A DNA stretch of 5,441 bases from Flavobacteriales bacterium (GTDB taxonomy: Bacteria > Bacteroidota > Bacteroidia > NORP154), in contig DTSC01000262.1 in NCBI GenBank assembly GCA_012965625.1, positions 1 through 5,441 on the forward strand. Reading direction: 5' to 3'. Position numbers and translations under genes: made by a program. A model generated the notes under the pieces. The model was not told where the DNA came from, searched no databases, and was given only the letters and a program-made list of their open reading frames with translations. Each line of letters starts with the position of its first letter. Within the stretch, counting starts at the first letter, position 1. This document shows positions 1-5,441 of this stretch, one piece after another.

Positions 1-22
1 AGTGACTTATCCGTTACCTTTG

Positions 23-96
<74 letters not shown>

Positions 97-114
97 ATTT
101 TCCTGATTTATCTC

Positions 115-143
115 TTTCTGGTATCAAAAAGACCAACCAGAAA
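115..143 (-). other. Hairpin in the tRNA leader
   Basis: TTTCTGGT (115-122) and ACCAGAAA (136-143) form a perfect 8-bp stem around a 13-base loop. Three more pairs (CTC at 112-114 with GAG at 147-149) can form across a TAA bulge. It lies between the promoter and the tRNA 5' end, so it would fall in the precursor leader removed by RNase P. No U-tract follows it on either strand, so it is not a standard terminator. A role in processing is only a guess. Confidence 0.45.
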
Positions 144-152
144 TAAGAGGCG

Positions 153-181
153 CAAATATAATGGTTTTAATTTTTTAACAA
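153..181 (-). promoter_or_regulatory. Bacteroidota-type promoter for the tRNA
   Basis: On the minus strand there is a perfect -7 element TATATTTG (160 to 153), matching the Bacteroidota consensus TAnnTTTG. It is preceded by TTG (181 to 179) at the -33 position, with 18 bases between them, which is within the usual spacing. Transcription would start near 146 and reach the tRNA after a leader of about 50 bases. The motif match is seen directly; promoter activity is inferred. Confidence 0.75.
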
Positions 182-251
182 TTATAATCAAAAGCAATAT
201 TTTATTCCTATATTGCAACAAAGAATAAATCAAGAATATCTAATGGAGATA

Positions 252-623
252 ATGAAAAAGTTCGAGCTCGAATACATAATTCGCACTTCACCTAAAGTCT
301 TGTTCACCAGATTGAACACTGCCGACGGGCTCTCACAATGGTTTGCAGATGATGTAAACATCAACAATGGCATTCATACCTTTGTATGGGAAGGTATCGG
401 CCAGGAGGCAAAAAAAATCAAGGAAAAAGCCGGTAAATTTGTCAGGTTCCAGTGGCTGGATCAAGATGATGACTCTTATTTTGAATTTAAATTGGAAATT
501 GATGATATCACTTCGGAGGTCGCTTTGATCATTACTGATTTCGCTGAAGAAGATGAAATTGAAGAAGCAAAATTGCTTTGGGATAGTCAGGTAAACAGCC
601 TCATGCAATTATTAGGTTCATAG
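252..623 (+). CDS. START-like domain protein (SRPBCC/AHSA1-type fold)
   Basis: This is a cytosolic protein of 123 residues with no signal peptide or membrane segment. It resembles the small START-like proteins common in Bacteroidota. Visible hallmarks are the opening strand FELEYIIRTSP (residues 4-14), the GLSQWFADDV segment (26-35), FVWEG (44-48), the strands around SYFEFKLEI (75-83) and the acidic TDFAEEDE (95-102) leading into the C-terminal helix with LWDSQ (109-113). The fold normally makes a hydrophobic pocket, but no ligand is known to me for this subgroup. I chose the ATG at 252 because homologues begin at about MKKFELEY. A GGAG sits at 245-248, only three bases upstream. An in-frame ATG at 243 and a TTG at 213 are alternatives; the 11-13 extra residues they add look unconserved. 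It is the first gene of the plus-strand run, 59 bases before the permease gene. Family is fairly sure, function unknown. Confidence 0.85.
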   Translation: MKKFELEYIIRTSPKVLFTRLNTADGLSQWFADDVNINNGIHTFVWEGIGQEAKKIKEKAGKFVRFQWLDQDDDSYFEFKLEIDDITSEVALIITDFAEEDEIEEAKLLWDSQVNSLMQLLGS

Positions 624-631
624 ATCGTTTT

Positions 632-673
632 GTATTTTAACGAAGCTTATTAAGCAATTATAAGCTAAAATAC
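632..673 (+). other. Bulged inverted repeat before the permease gene
   Basis: Outer arms GTATTTT (632-638) and AAAATAC (667-673) and inner arms AGCTTAT (644-650) and ATAAGCT (660-666) are all perfectly complementary. They give 14 base pairs with a 5-base bulge (AACGA) on the 5' side and a 9-base loop. The repeat fills most of the spacer between the START-like stop (621-623) and the TTG start at 683, ending nine bases before that start. No U-tract follows, so it is not a classical intrinsic terminator. It could act as an mRNA processing or stability element, or affect ribosome access to the weak start codon. The pairing is seen directly; the function is inferred. Confidence 0.5.
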
Positions 674-682
674 TCCTATACA

Positions 683-2131
683 TTGCTGAAAAAGCTCCAC
701 ATATTTACAGTTAAGTCATATATACCTCCTTTTATCCTCACCTTTTTTGTAGTGCTCTTCATCCTATTGATGCAATTCCTGTGGAAATACATTGATGACC
801 TGGTAGGAAAGGGACTGGAATGGACCATAATCGCTGAGCTGATGTGGTATACCTCTGCCAGCCTGGTACCTATGGCCCTGCCACTGGCCATATTGCTCTC
901 TTCCATCATGACCTTTGGAAACCTGGGAGAAAACTATGAGCTGGTGGCTTTAAAATCAGCAGGATTGTCGCTCTGGACTGTCATGATGCCACTAATAATG
1001 GTCTCCATATTTTTAAGCTGCATGGCCTTTTATTTCTCTAACAATGTGCTTCCCATCGCAAATTTAAAGATGGGTGCACTCCTTTGGGATGTGACCCAGC
1101 AAAAACCATCTTTAAATTTAAAGCCTGGCGTTTTTTATAATGGAATAGAAGGTTATAGTATCAGGATCGACAGAAAAAACCAGGACAACAATACACTTGA
1201 GGGTATCCTGATATATGACCATAGCAGCCGTCAAGGAGCTAATAAAATAGTAACAGCAAGAGCCGGAAGGATGGAAACTACGGAAGATGAAAGGCATATG
1301 ATCTTTACCTTATACGATGGAAGTACTTATGAAGAGATGGAGGCATACCCAATACGAAACAAGAAAAACACACAATTCAGAAGAATTTCATTTAAGGAAC
1401 AGACAATCAAATTTGACCTCTCCTCGTTTAGACTAAGCAGAACAAATGAAGAATTATTTAAGGATCATGAGCAAATGATGAACCTAAACCAGCTGGTACG
1501 TGCACAAGACACCCTGCAGCTTAAGATCATTGAAAGAGAAAAAAAGCTGCTGACCAGCATGAAGAATAAATATTTCTTTGGAACCCACATGGATACAATC
1601 AAGACCCTTCCTGTAAACAAAAGAGAAAGCCTAAGGAATAATCATGCCCTTAATTTAAGTGAGGAAATACCCTTTTCACAAACAAAGGAACAAAAGATGT
1701 TCATCATTGAAAGTGCTCTGAAGACTGCAAGGCATAACAAAACTTATGTAAGCGTATCAATGAATGACCTTGACCATAAAAGAACAGGAATAACAAGGCA
1801 TAAAATTGAATGGCATAGAAAATTTACTTTATCCATAGCCTGCCTGCTCCTGTTTTTTGTGGGTGCACCCCTGGGAGCAATTATACGTAAGGGAGGCCTG
1901 GGTATGCCTGTGGTAATGTCAGTCATATTTTTCCTCATATACCATGTATTATCAATTACTGGCGAAAAAATGGCAAAAGAAGGAGCTATAGAAGCATATA
2001 TGGGAATGTGGCTTGCCTCAATAGTTTTCCTTCCCTTGGGAATATTTCTTACTTATAAGGCTACAACAGATTCGGTCTTATTTGATATTTATACTTACAA
2101 GAGTTTTCTAATGTTCTGGAGAAAAGATTAA
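683..2131 (+). CDS. LptF/LptG-family lipopolysaccharide export permease
   Basis: This 482-residue inner-membrane protein belongs to the YjgP/YjgQ (LptF/LptG) family. Those permeases form the membrane part of the LptB2FG transporter that extracts lipopolysaccharide and passes it to LptC and the periplasmic bridge. The family plan is visible. An N-terminal amphipathic helix (about 2-15) and three membrane helices (about 16-36, 57-80, 98-120) come first, with the coupling segment GENYELVALKSAGLS (82-96) between helices two and three. A periplasmic beta-rich domain (about 130-250) follows. Next is a charged, probably helical insertion (about 255-350), then three C-terminal helices (about 380-400, 405-424, 438-458) with the typical EWHRKF and GAPLGAIIRKGGLG motifs (376-407). 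I cannot tell LptF from LptG. The start is TTG: there is no in-frame ATG between the upstream stop at 638-640 and this codon, and the first internal Met (residue 30) would remove most of helix one. It leads a tight cluster with the three genes downstream. Confidence 0.93.
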   Translation: MLKKLHIFTVKSYIPPFILTFFVVLFILLMQFLWKYIDDLVGKGLEWTIIAELMWYTSASLVPMALPLAILLSSIMTFGNLGENYELVALKSAGLSLWTVMMPLIMVSIFLSCMAFYFSNNVLPIANLKMGALLWDVTQQKPSLNLKPGVFYNGIEGYSIRIDRKNQDNNTLEGILIYDHSSRQGANKIVTARAGRMETTEDERHMIFTLYDGSTYEEMEAYPIRNKKNTQFRRISFKEQTIKFDLSSFRLSRTNEELFKDHEQMMNLNQLVRAQDTLQLKIIEREKKLLTSMKNKYFFGTHMDTIKTLPVNKRESLRNNHALNLSEEIPFSQTKEQKMFIIESALKTARHNKTYVSVSMNDLDHKRTGITRHKIEWHRKFTLSIACLLLFFVGAPLGAIIRKGGLGMPVVMSVIFFLIYHVLSITGEKMAKEGAIEAYMGMWLASIVFLPLGIFLTYKATTDSVLFDIYTYKSFLMFWRKD

Positions 2132-2144
2132 GTATCCCATATCA

Positions 2145-2720
2145 ATGAATAGAACCACCTTTTTCATTCTTGGCTTCATAACATTATTTGGCTTTTCCGC
2201 CATTGGTGGCATCATAATGGAACAATTACTGGATATTCGCTTTTTAACGATATTCAATGCTCCCTTGCCTTGGCATCAACAAGGAGCTTATGGTTTACTT
2301 TATGGAATTGTTTCGGCATTTATAGCATGGGAAATTGTAAAACTAAAATTTCTCACATCTACCCGGACCTTCTTTGGGGGGCTTATTAAAAGTCTTAATT
2401 TGAGTATCTGGGATATCGTTTTTATTTCCTTTTGCGCAGGTACTGGCGAAGAAATACTATTTAGAGGGGCCATACAACCATATCTTGGCATTTGGATAAC
2501 TGCAATTTTATTTGTTGCCATTCATGGATATTTAAACCCCTGGAATTGGAGAATTTCTGTCTATGGGCTTTATATGTGTTTTGTTATTGGAGGAATAGGA
2601 ATCATGTGTAACAAATTTGGGATTACAAGCTCTATCGCTGCTCATTTCGCAATTGACTTTTATTTGCTCTTAGCCTTGAATAATATTGCAGATGAACCCC
2701 TAGTACGTGACCATGAATAA
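2145..2720 (+). CDS. CPBP-family intramembrane glutamic endopeptidase
   Basis: This 191-residue polytopic membrane protein is of the CPBP (Abi, CAAX protease and bacteriocin-processing) family. The catalytic motifs are present in order: EEILFR (E102, E103, R107), a histidine in FVAIHG (H127), and the final AAHFAIDF (H167, D171). Residues of this kind build the active site inside the membrane in Rce1-type enzymes. Hydrophobic segments lie at about 5-25, 46-66, 88-100, 116-130, 137-157 and 163-180. The protein should therefore be an active protease, but bacterial members have varied and mostly unknown substrates (prenyl-protein processing, bacteriocin immunity, peptide maturation). The ATG start lies 13 bases after the permease stop with no clear Shine-Dalgarno sequence. 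The 3' end overlaps the next gene by 8 bases. Nothing in the neighbourhood reveals a peptide substrate. Confidence 0.9.
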   Translation: MNRTTFFILGFITLFGFSAIGGIIMEQLLDIRFLTIFNAPLPWHQQGAYGLLYGIVSAFIAWEIVKLKFLTSTRTFFGGLIKSLNLSIWDIVFISFCAGTGEEILFRGAIQPYLGIWITAILFVAIHGYLNPWNWRISVYGLYMCFVIGGIGIMCNKFGITSSIAAHFAIDFYLLLALNNIADEPLVRDHE

Positions 2721-2937
2721 AAGAATGACTATTTTATTTTCAAAAAAGTTCTGGGTTGCTTCATTTATGACCATATTCCTTATGGCACTGGATTATTGGG
2801 CATGGGATGAGGTGGTTTCATTATCTGTGAAAGGTTTGCCAGCATGGATCTATTATTTTGTAATTCTTCAATTAATTTTAGTATTGATGATTTACACTTT
2901 TAGTAAATATTACTGGGGCAATAAGGAAGACAAATAA
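2713..2937 (+). CDS. Small two-helix membrane protein, probable symporter partner
   Basis: This protein of 74 residues has a basic N-terminus (MNKR...FSKKF), a first hydrophobic helix (about 13-28), a short loop DYWAWDEVVSLSVKGLP (27-43) and a second helix (about 44-63), and ends in a charged tail (NKEDK). The length, two-helix plan and glycine-proline-aromatic entry into helix two resemble the small proteins (DUF3311/DUF997 type) often encoded just before SSS-family symporters, such as the YhdT-PanF pair. Here it lies five bases before such a symporter, which supports a partner role; membership of a named family is my inference. The ATG at 2713 overlaps the CPBP stop (ATGAATAA, 8 bases). A GTG at 2707 in the same frame would add two residues (Met-Thr). 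With no clear Shine-Dalgarno site, translation may be coupled to the upstream gene. Confidence 0.8.
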   Translation: MNKRMTILFSKKFWVASFMTIFLMALDYWAWDEVVSLSVKGLPAWIYYFVILQLILVLMIYTFSKYYWGNKEDK

Positions 2938-2942
2938 TCAAA

Positions 2943-4394
2943 TTGGAAGTTTATATTACCATAGGAATTTATCTGATTACCACCTTACTCATTGGTTTTA
3001 TAGGTTACAGGAAAGCCCGGAAAACTCCTGATGATTATTTTCTGGCTGGCAGAAACATGGGTGGACTTATTCTCTTTTTTACATTCATAGCAACAAATTT
3101 TTCCGCTTTCTTTTTTCTTGGGTTTTCAGGAGAGGGATACCGCATTGGATATACGTATTATGCCATGATGGCCTTTGGAACTACATTGGCTGCATTGTCA
3201 TTCTATTTTATAGGATATAAAACGTGGCAGCTTGGTAAGGAAAGAGGATATATTACTCCAGCTGAAATGATAGGTGACCTCAGTGGAAGCAAAACACTTA
3301 AATTGATCTATCTATCAGTAATGATCTTCTTCACCCTGCCCTATCTCGCATTACAGCCAATTGGAGCTGGTTATATTATTGATAATTTAACTAATGGGCA
3401 AATACCTTATTTCACTGGATCGGTAATTCTAACCATTTTTATTGTACTCTATGTTTTCACAGGTGGAATGCGTTCAGTAGCTATTACTGACCTTATGCAG
3501 GGCCTTCTGATGTTTATTTTAATGGGGTTGGCAGTCTGGGTTATCTCAAATAATTTGGGTGGTTTTGAAAAAGCAAACCAAGAGGTGTTTGCATTGAAAC
3601 CAGATCTGTTTTCCAGGCAAGGCCTTCGAGGGTATTTTACGGAGCAAAAGTGGTTTAGCCTACTGATCCTTTGGACCTTTTGTGTGCCAATGTTTCCGCA
3701 GATGTTCATGCGTTTTTTTGTTTCTAAAGACTTGAAGTCACTTAAAACCTCCACCATTCTTTATGCTATTGTCCCTACTTTCCTATTCATTTGCCCAGTA
3801 ATTATTGGTGTTTTCGGACATCTTACTTTCCCCAACTTAACAGGGAAGGAAGCTGATCAAATATTGCCTATGATGTTAATGGAACATTCTCCCAAATGGA
3901 TCGCTGCAATCGTGATGGTTGGAGCACTTGCAGCTTTTATGTCAACACTGGATTCGCAATTATTGGCACTGAGCACCATGTTTACAAGGGATATATACTT
4001 AAGTTATATCAATAAGAAGGCAGGCTTTAAACAGCAAGTGCTGGTAGGCCGGATATTGATAATTATTGCTGCTATAATCGGCCTGGCAATTGCTTACAAT
4101 CCTCCTGGTACATTATTTATTATAGCCAAACAAGCATTCACAGGATTTGCAGTACTTTTTCCAGCTACTTTTGCATTGCTCCATTGGAAGGGGGTTACAA
4201 TAACCGGATGCATTGCATCAATTGTACTGGGTGAAACGATGGTAGCTGCAATTTATTTCGGCATCATCCCAAATGAAATACTCATGGGTTTTGATCCTAT
4301 TGTACCCATAATGATAATCACAATAGTTTCTTTGGTAATACCCTGGCCTGCCAAGAACAGCGGTGGCACTGCAAAGGCTATTTTACCAAGGTAA
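2943..4394 (+). CDS. Sodium:solute symporter (SSS family)
   Basis: This 483-residue inner-membrane transporter is of the solute:sodium symporter family (LeuT fold, about 13 helices). Family signatures are visible: DDYFLAGRNMGG (30-41) after helix one, the helix-two stretch FIATNFSAFFFLG (48-60), TGGMRSVAITDLMQG (173-187), and AAFMSTLDSQLLALST (330-345). In the last of these, S334 and T335 correspond to the sodium-site hydroxyl residues of characterised members. It should couple sodium entry to uptake of a small organic solute. Pantothenate-type and monocarboxylate-type carriers are candidates because they also have a small partner protein, but the substrate cannot be read from the sequence. 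The start is TTG at 2943: an in-frame stop at 2922-2924 with no ATG after it excludes an upstream ATG, and helix one begins at residue 3-4. A purine-rich AAGGAAGA (2923-2930) lies 12 bases upstream. It is the last gene of the cluster, and its end overlaps the convergent gene. Confidence 0.93.
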   Translation: MEVYITIGIYLITTLLIGFIGYRKARKTPDDYFLAGRNMGGLILFFTFIATNFSAFFFLGFSGEGYRIGYTYYAMMAFGTTLAALSFYFIGYKTWQLGKERGYITPAEMIGDLSGSKTLKLIYLSVMIFFTLPYLALQPIGAGYIIDNLTNGQIPYFTGSVILTIFIVLYVFTGGMRSVAITDLMQGLLMFILMGLAVWVISNNLGGFEKANQEVFALKPDLFSRQGLRGYFTEQKWFSLLILWTFCVPMFPQMFMRFFVSKDLKSLKTSTILYAIVPTFLFICPVIIGVFGHLTFPNLTGKEADQILPMMLMEHSPKWIAAIVMVGALAAFMSTLDSQLLALSTMFTRDIYLSYINKKAGFKQQVLVGRILIIIAAIIGLAIAYNPPGTLFIIAKQAFTGFAVLFPATFALLHWKGVTITGCIASIVLGETMVAAIYFGIIPNEILMGFDPIVPIMIITIVSLVIPWPAKNSGGTAKAILPR

Positions 4395-5441
4395 CCTTTT
4401 TAGGATATACCTGGGATCCAACCTGTAGCTCCAAAGTATAAATTCCAGCAGAAAGGCCAGCTGCAGGGATACTGATATCCATTTCCCCTGCTCCCCTTTC
4501 TCCAAGATCATCAGAATATACTACTTCGCCGAGGTAATTCCTCAATACAACTGCGAGATGATCCTGTTGCAATAAAGTAAATGAGACGAATAGATCGTTC
4601 TTAACTGGATTTGGAAATATATTTATGCTTTCTCCTTTTATTGACTCTTCTACACCAACAGATATTGAAATCGGAGATGCGCTAACCGTGCATCCATTAG
4701 CATCTGTAACCACAAGATTATATGTTCCTGAACCAAGGCCTGTTGCTATAGCTGTTGTTTGGGCAGCTGCATCATCCCACAAATAAGTATAAGGACCAGT
4801 GCCACCTGTTACAGTTGCAATAGTGCTGCCATCAGTACAAGAGTTACAAGATGGACTTATTCCACCGCAAGTCACAGCCAGAACAGCAGGTTCAGTAACA
4901 GCTGCTACTGATGTAATGGTATCACCGAGGCCATCAACAACAATTACAGTATAGGTTCCAGCACAAAGCCCTGTTGCCGTTGCATTGGTCTGTGCTAATG
5001 AATCATTCCACAGATACGTATATGGAGCGACACCAGTATCAGGAGTAGCAGTAATCTCACCCTCACAATCTCCATTGCAAGCATTGCTGATTATCGAAAA
5101 AGTAATAGGTTCTGGTACTTGCGACCAGATTTCAATATCGTCCACCGCTGCCTCAACAAGACTTCCACCATCAAGGTTTTGCCCTAAATGAGTACTATCA
5201 GAAGCAATGAATTTTATCTGTACATTATTTGAAAGGCTAACATAATCCTCTACGTTAAAGACAAAGCGCCTCCAATTGTTATCGCCCACATAGGTAAATT
5301 CTACAGGCACCCATATGTTGCCATCATCTGTAATTTCTACATACCAGGGATCATTGCCAGGATTTGCTGAAGAAGGAGAAGCATTACTAAACCATCGACG
5401 ATAGGTAATTACCGGATTATAGTAGCCTGATAAGTCCAACT
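4378..5441 (-). CDS. Secreted SprB-repeat protein with T9SS sorting domain (5' end outside window)
   Basis: The frame is open through the right edge, so only the C-terminal 353 complete codons are present, and the Leu codon TTG at 5439-5437 is not a real start. From the edge inward, counting that Leu as 1, residues 1-107 form a beta-rich region. It contains PVITYRRWFSN, WVPVEFT, WRRFVFNVEDYV and GSLVEAAVDDIEIW, resembling the jelly-roll modules that follow metallopeptidase domains in many Bacteroidota exoproteins. Two SprB-type repeats follow (about 112-184 and 185-262). The tail from 271 to 353 has INIFPNP, then GIYTLELQVG and a final basic KKVTLVK, as in T9SS type A sorting domains. The protein should be exported by Sec (signal peptide not in the window), cross the outer membrane by T9SS, and be attached to the surface or released. 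The catalytic or adhesive part, if any, lies outside. Confidence 0.9.
   Translation of the reverse strand, partial: LDLSGYYNPVITYRRWFSNASPSSANPGNDPWYVEITDDGNIWVPVEFTYVGDNNWRRFVFNVEDYVSLSNNVQIKFIASDSTHLGQNLDGGSLVEAAVDDIEIWSQVPEPITFSIISNACNGDCEGEITATPDTGVAPYTYLWNDSLAQTNATATGLCAGTYTVIVVDGLGDTITSVAAVTEPAVLAVTCGGISPSCNSCTDGSTIATVTGGTGPYTYLWDDAAAQTTAIATGLGSGTYNLVVTDANGCTVSASPISISVGVEESIKGESINIFPNPVKNDLFVSFTLLQQDHLAVVLRNYLGEVVYSDDLGERGAGEMDISIPAAGLSAGIYTLELQVGSQVYPKKVTLVK
4381..4629 (-). other. T9SS type A C-terminal sorting domain
   Basis: Residues 271-353 begin with SINIFPNPVKNDLFV, continue through a beta-rich stretch (VVLRNYLGEVVYSDDL, MDISIPAAGLSAGIYTLEL) and end in VGSQVYPKKVTLVK before a TAG stop. 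Known type A sorting domains share the FPNP opening, the GxY(T/I)L strand near the end and a basic final strand. The signal directs the protein through the type IX secretion machinery, which is confined to Bacteroidota. Confidence 0.88.
4654..4887 (-). repeat. SprB-type repeat 2
   Basis: Residues 185-262 repeat the same plan: CGGISPSCNSCTDGS, then GPYTYLWDDAAAQTTAIATGL, then GSGTYNLVVTDANGC. Cysteines lie at 191, 198, 201 and 250. Clear divergence from repeat 1 outside the core suggests an old duplication rather than recent expansion. Confidence 0.8.
4888..5106 (-). repeat. SprB-type repeat 1
   Basis: Residues 112-184 of the partial protein match the SprB repeat plan. A cysteine-bearing CNGDCEGEI comes first, then APYTYLWNDSLAQTNATATGL, then CAGTYTVIVVDG. 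Cysteines at 121, 125 and 159 are present. Aligned with repeat 2, the YTYLW, ATGL and GTY positions coincide. Such repeats occur in large surface proteins, including the gliding adhesin SprB. Confidence 0.8.

Noticed and set aside
209..215. TATATTG as a plus-strand promoter for the START-like gene
   Set aside because: It lacks one T of the TAnnTTTG consensus and no TTG is found at the right distance upstream.
213..251. N-terminal extension of the START-like protein from the TTG at 213
   Set aside because: The extra 13 residues look unlike the family, and the conserved region begins at the ATG at 252.
333..608. 91-residue open frame on the minus strand opposite the START-like gene
   Set aside because: It mirrors the conserved START-like coding sequence, and its low-complexity phenylalanine-rich protein looks like a by-product of Lys/Glu codons.
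632..673. Intrinsic terminator after the START-like gene
   Set aside because: The stem is AT-rich and bulged and no T-run follows it on either strand.
678..685. TACATTGC before the permease as a -7 promoter element
   Set aside because: It overlaps the start codon, so a transcript from it would lack the start, and the consensus match is incomplete.
3449..3757. 102-residue open frame on the minus strand inside the symporter gene
   Set aside because: It is antisense to well-conserved transporter motifs, with no coding character of its own.
4985..5191. 68-residue open frame on the plus strand inside the secreted-protein gene
   Set aside because: It lies opposite a clear SprB-repeat coding region and encodes no recognisable domain; it is a shadow frame.

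Overview
The window looks like chromosomal DNA from a member of the Bacteroidota. Four things point there: AT-rich spacers, a TAnnTTTG-type promoter in front of the tRNA, starts with little or no Shine-Dalgarno signal, and a secreted protein with SprB-type repeats and a type IX secretion system (T9SS) type A sorting tail. The START-like protein and the long LptF/LptG-family permease also fit that phylum. The sequence alone does not support a finer placement.

Layout. At the left edge, on the minus strand, is a tRNA with anticodon CAT (probably elongator Met). It has its own promoter about 55-85 bases upstream and a hairpin in the leader. The plus strand then carries five genes in one direction: a small START-like (SRPBCC fold) protein at 252-623; an LptF/LptG-family permease at 683-2131; a CPBP-family intramembrane protease at 2145-2720; a small two-helix membrane protein at 2713-2937; and a sodium:solute symporter (SSS family) at 2943-4394. 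The last four are packed with gaps of 13, -8 and 5 bases and are probably co-transcribed. A 59-base spacer with a bulged inverted repeat separates the START-like gene from the permease. From the right, on the minus strand, comes the 3' part of a large secreted protein gene. Its remaining 353 codons encode a beta-sandwich-like region, two SprB-type repeats and the T9SS tail. Its 3' end overlaps that of the symporter gene by 17 bases.

How the genes fit together. The permease should take part in moving lipopolysaccharide or lipooligosaccharide from the inner membrane toward the outer membrane. The small membrane protein and the symporter look like a two-part transporter, as in other SSS systems with a small partner gene. 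The CPBP protease is linked to them only by operon position. The secreted protein is a separate unit. No mobile element, CRISPR array, phage gene or defence system is visible, and I see no clear undescribed system. The most useful second-look items are the hairpin ahead of the permease start, two TTG starts, the small-subunit/symporter pair, the convergent overlap and the mismatch in the tRNA T-stem.
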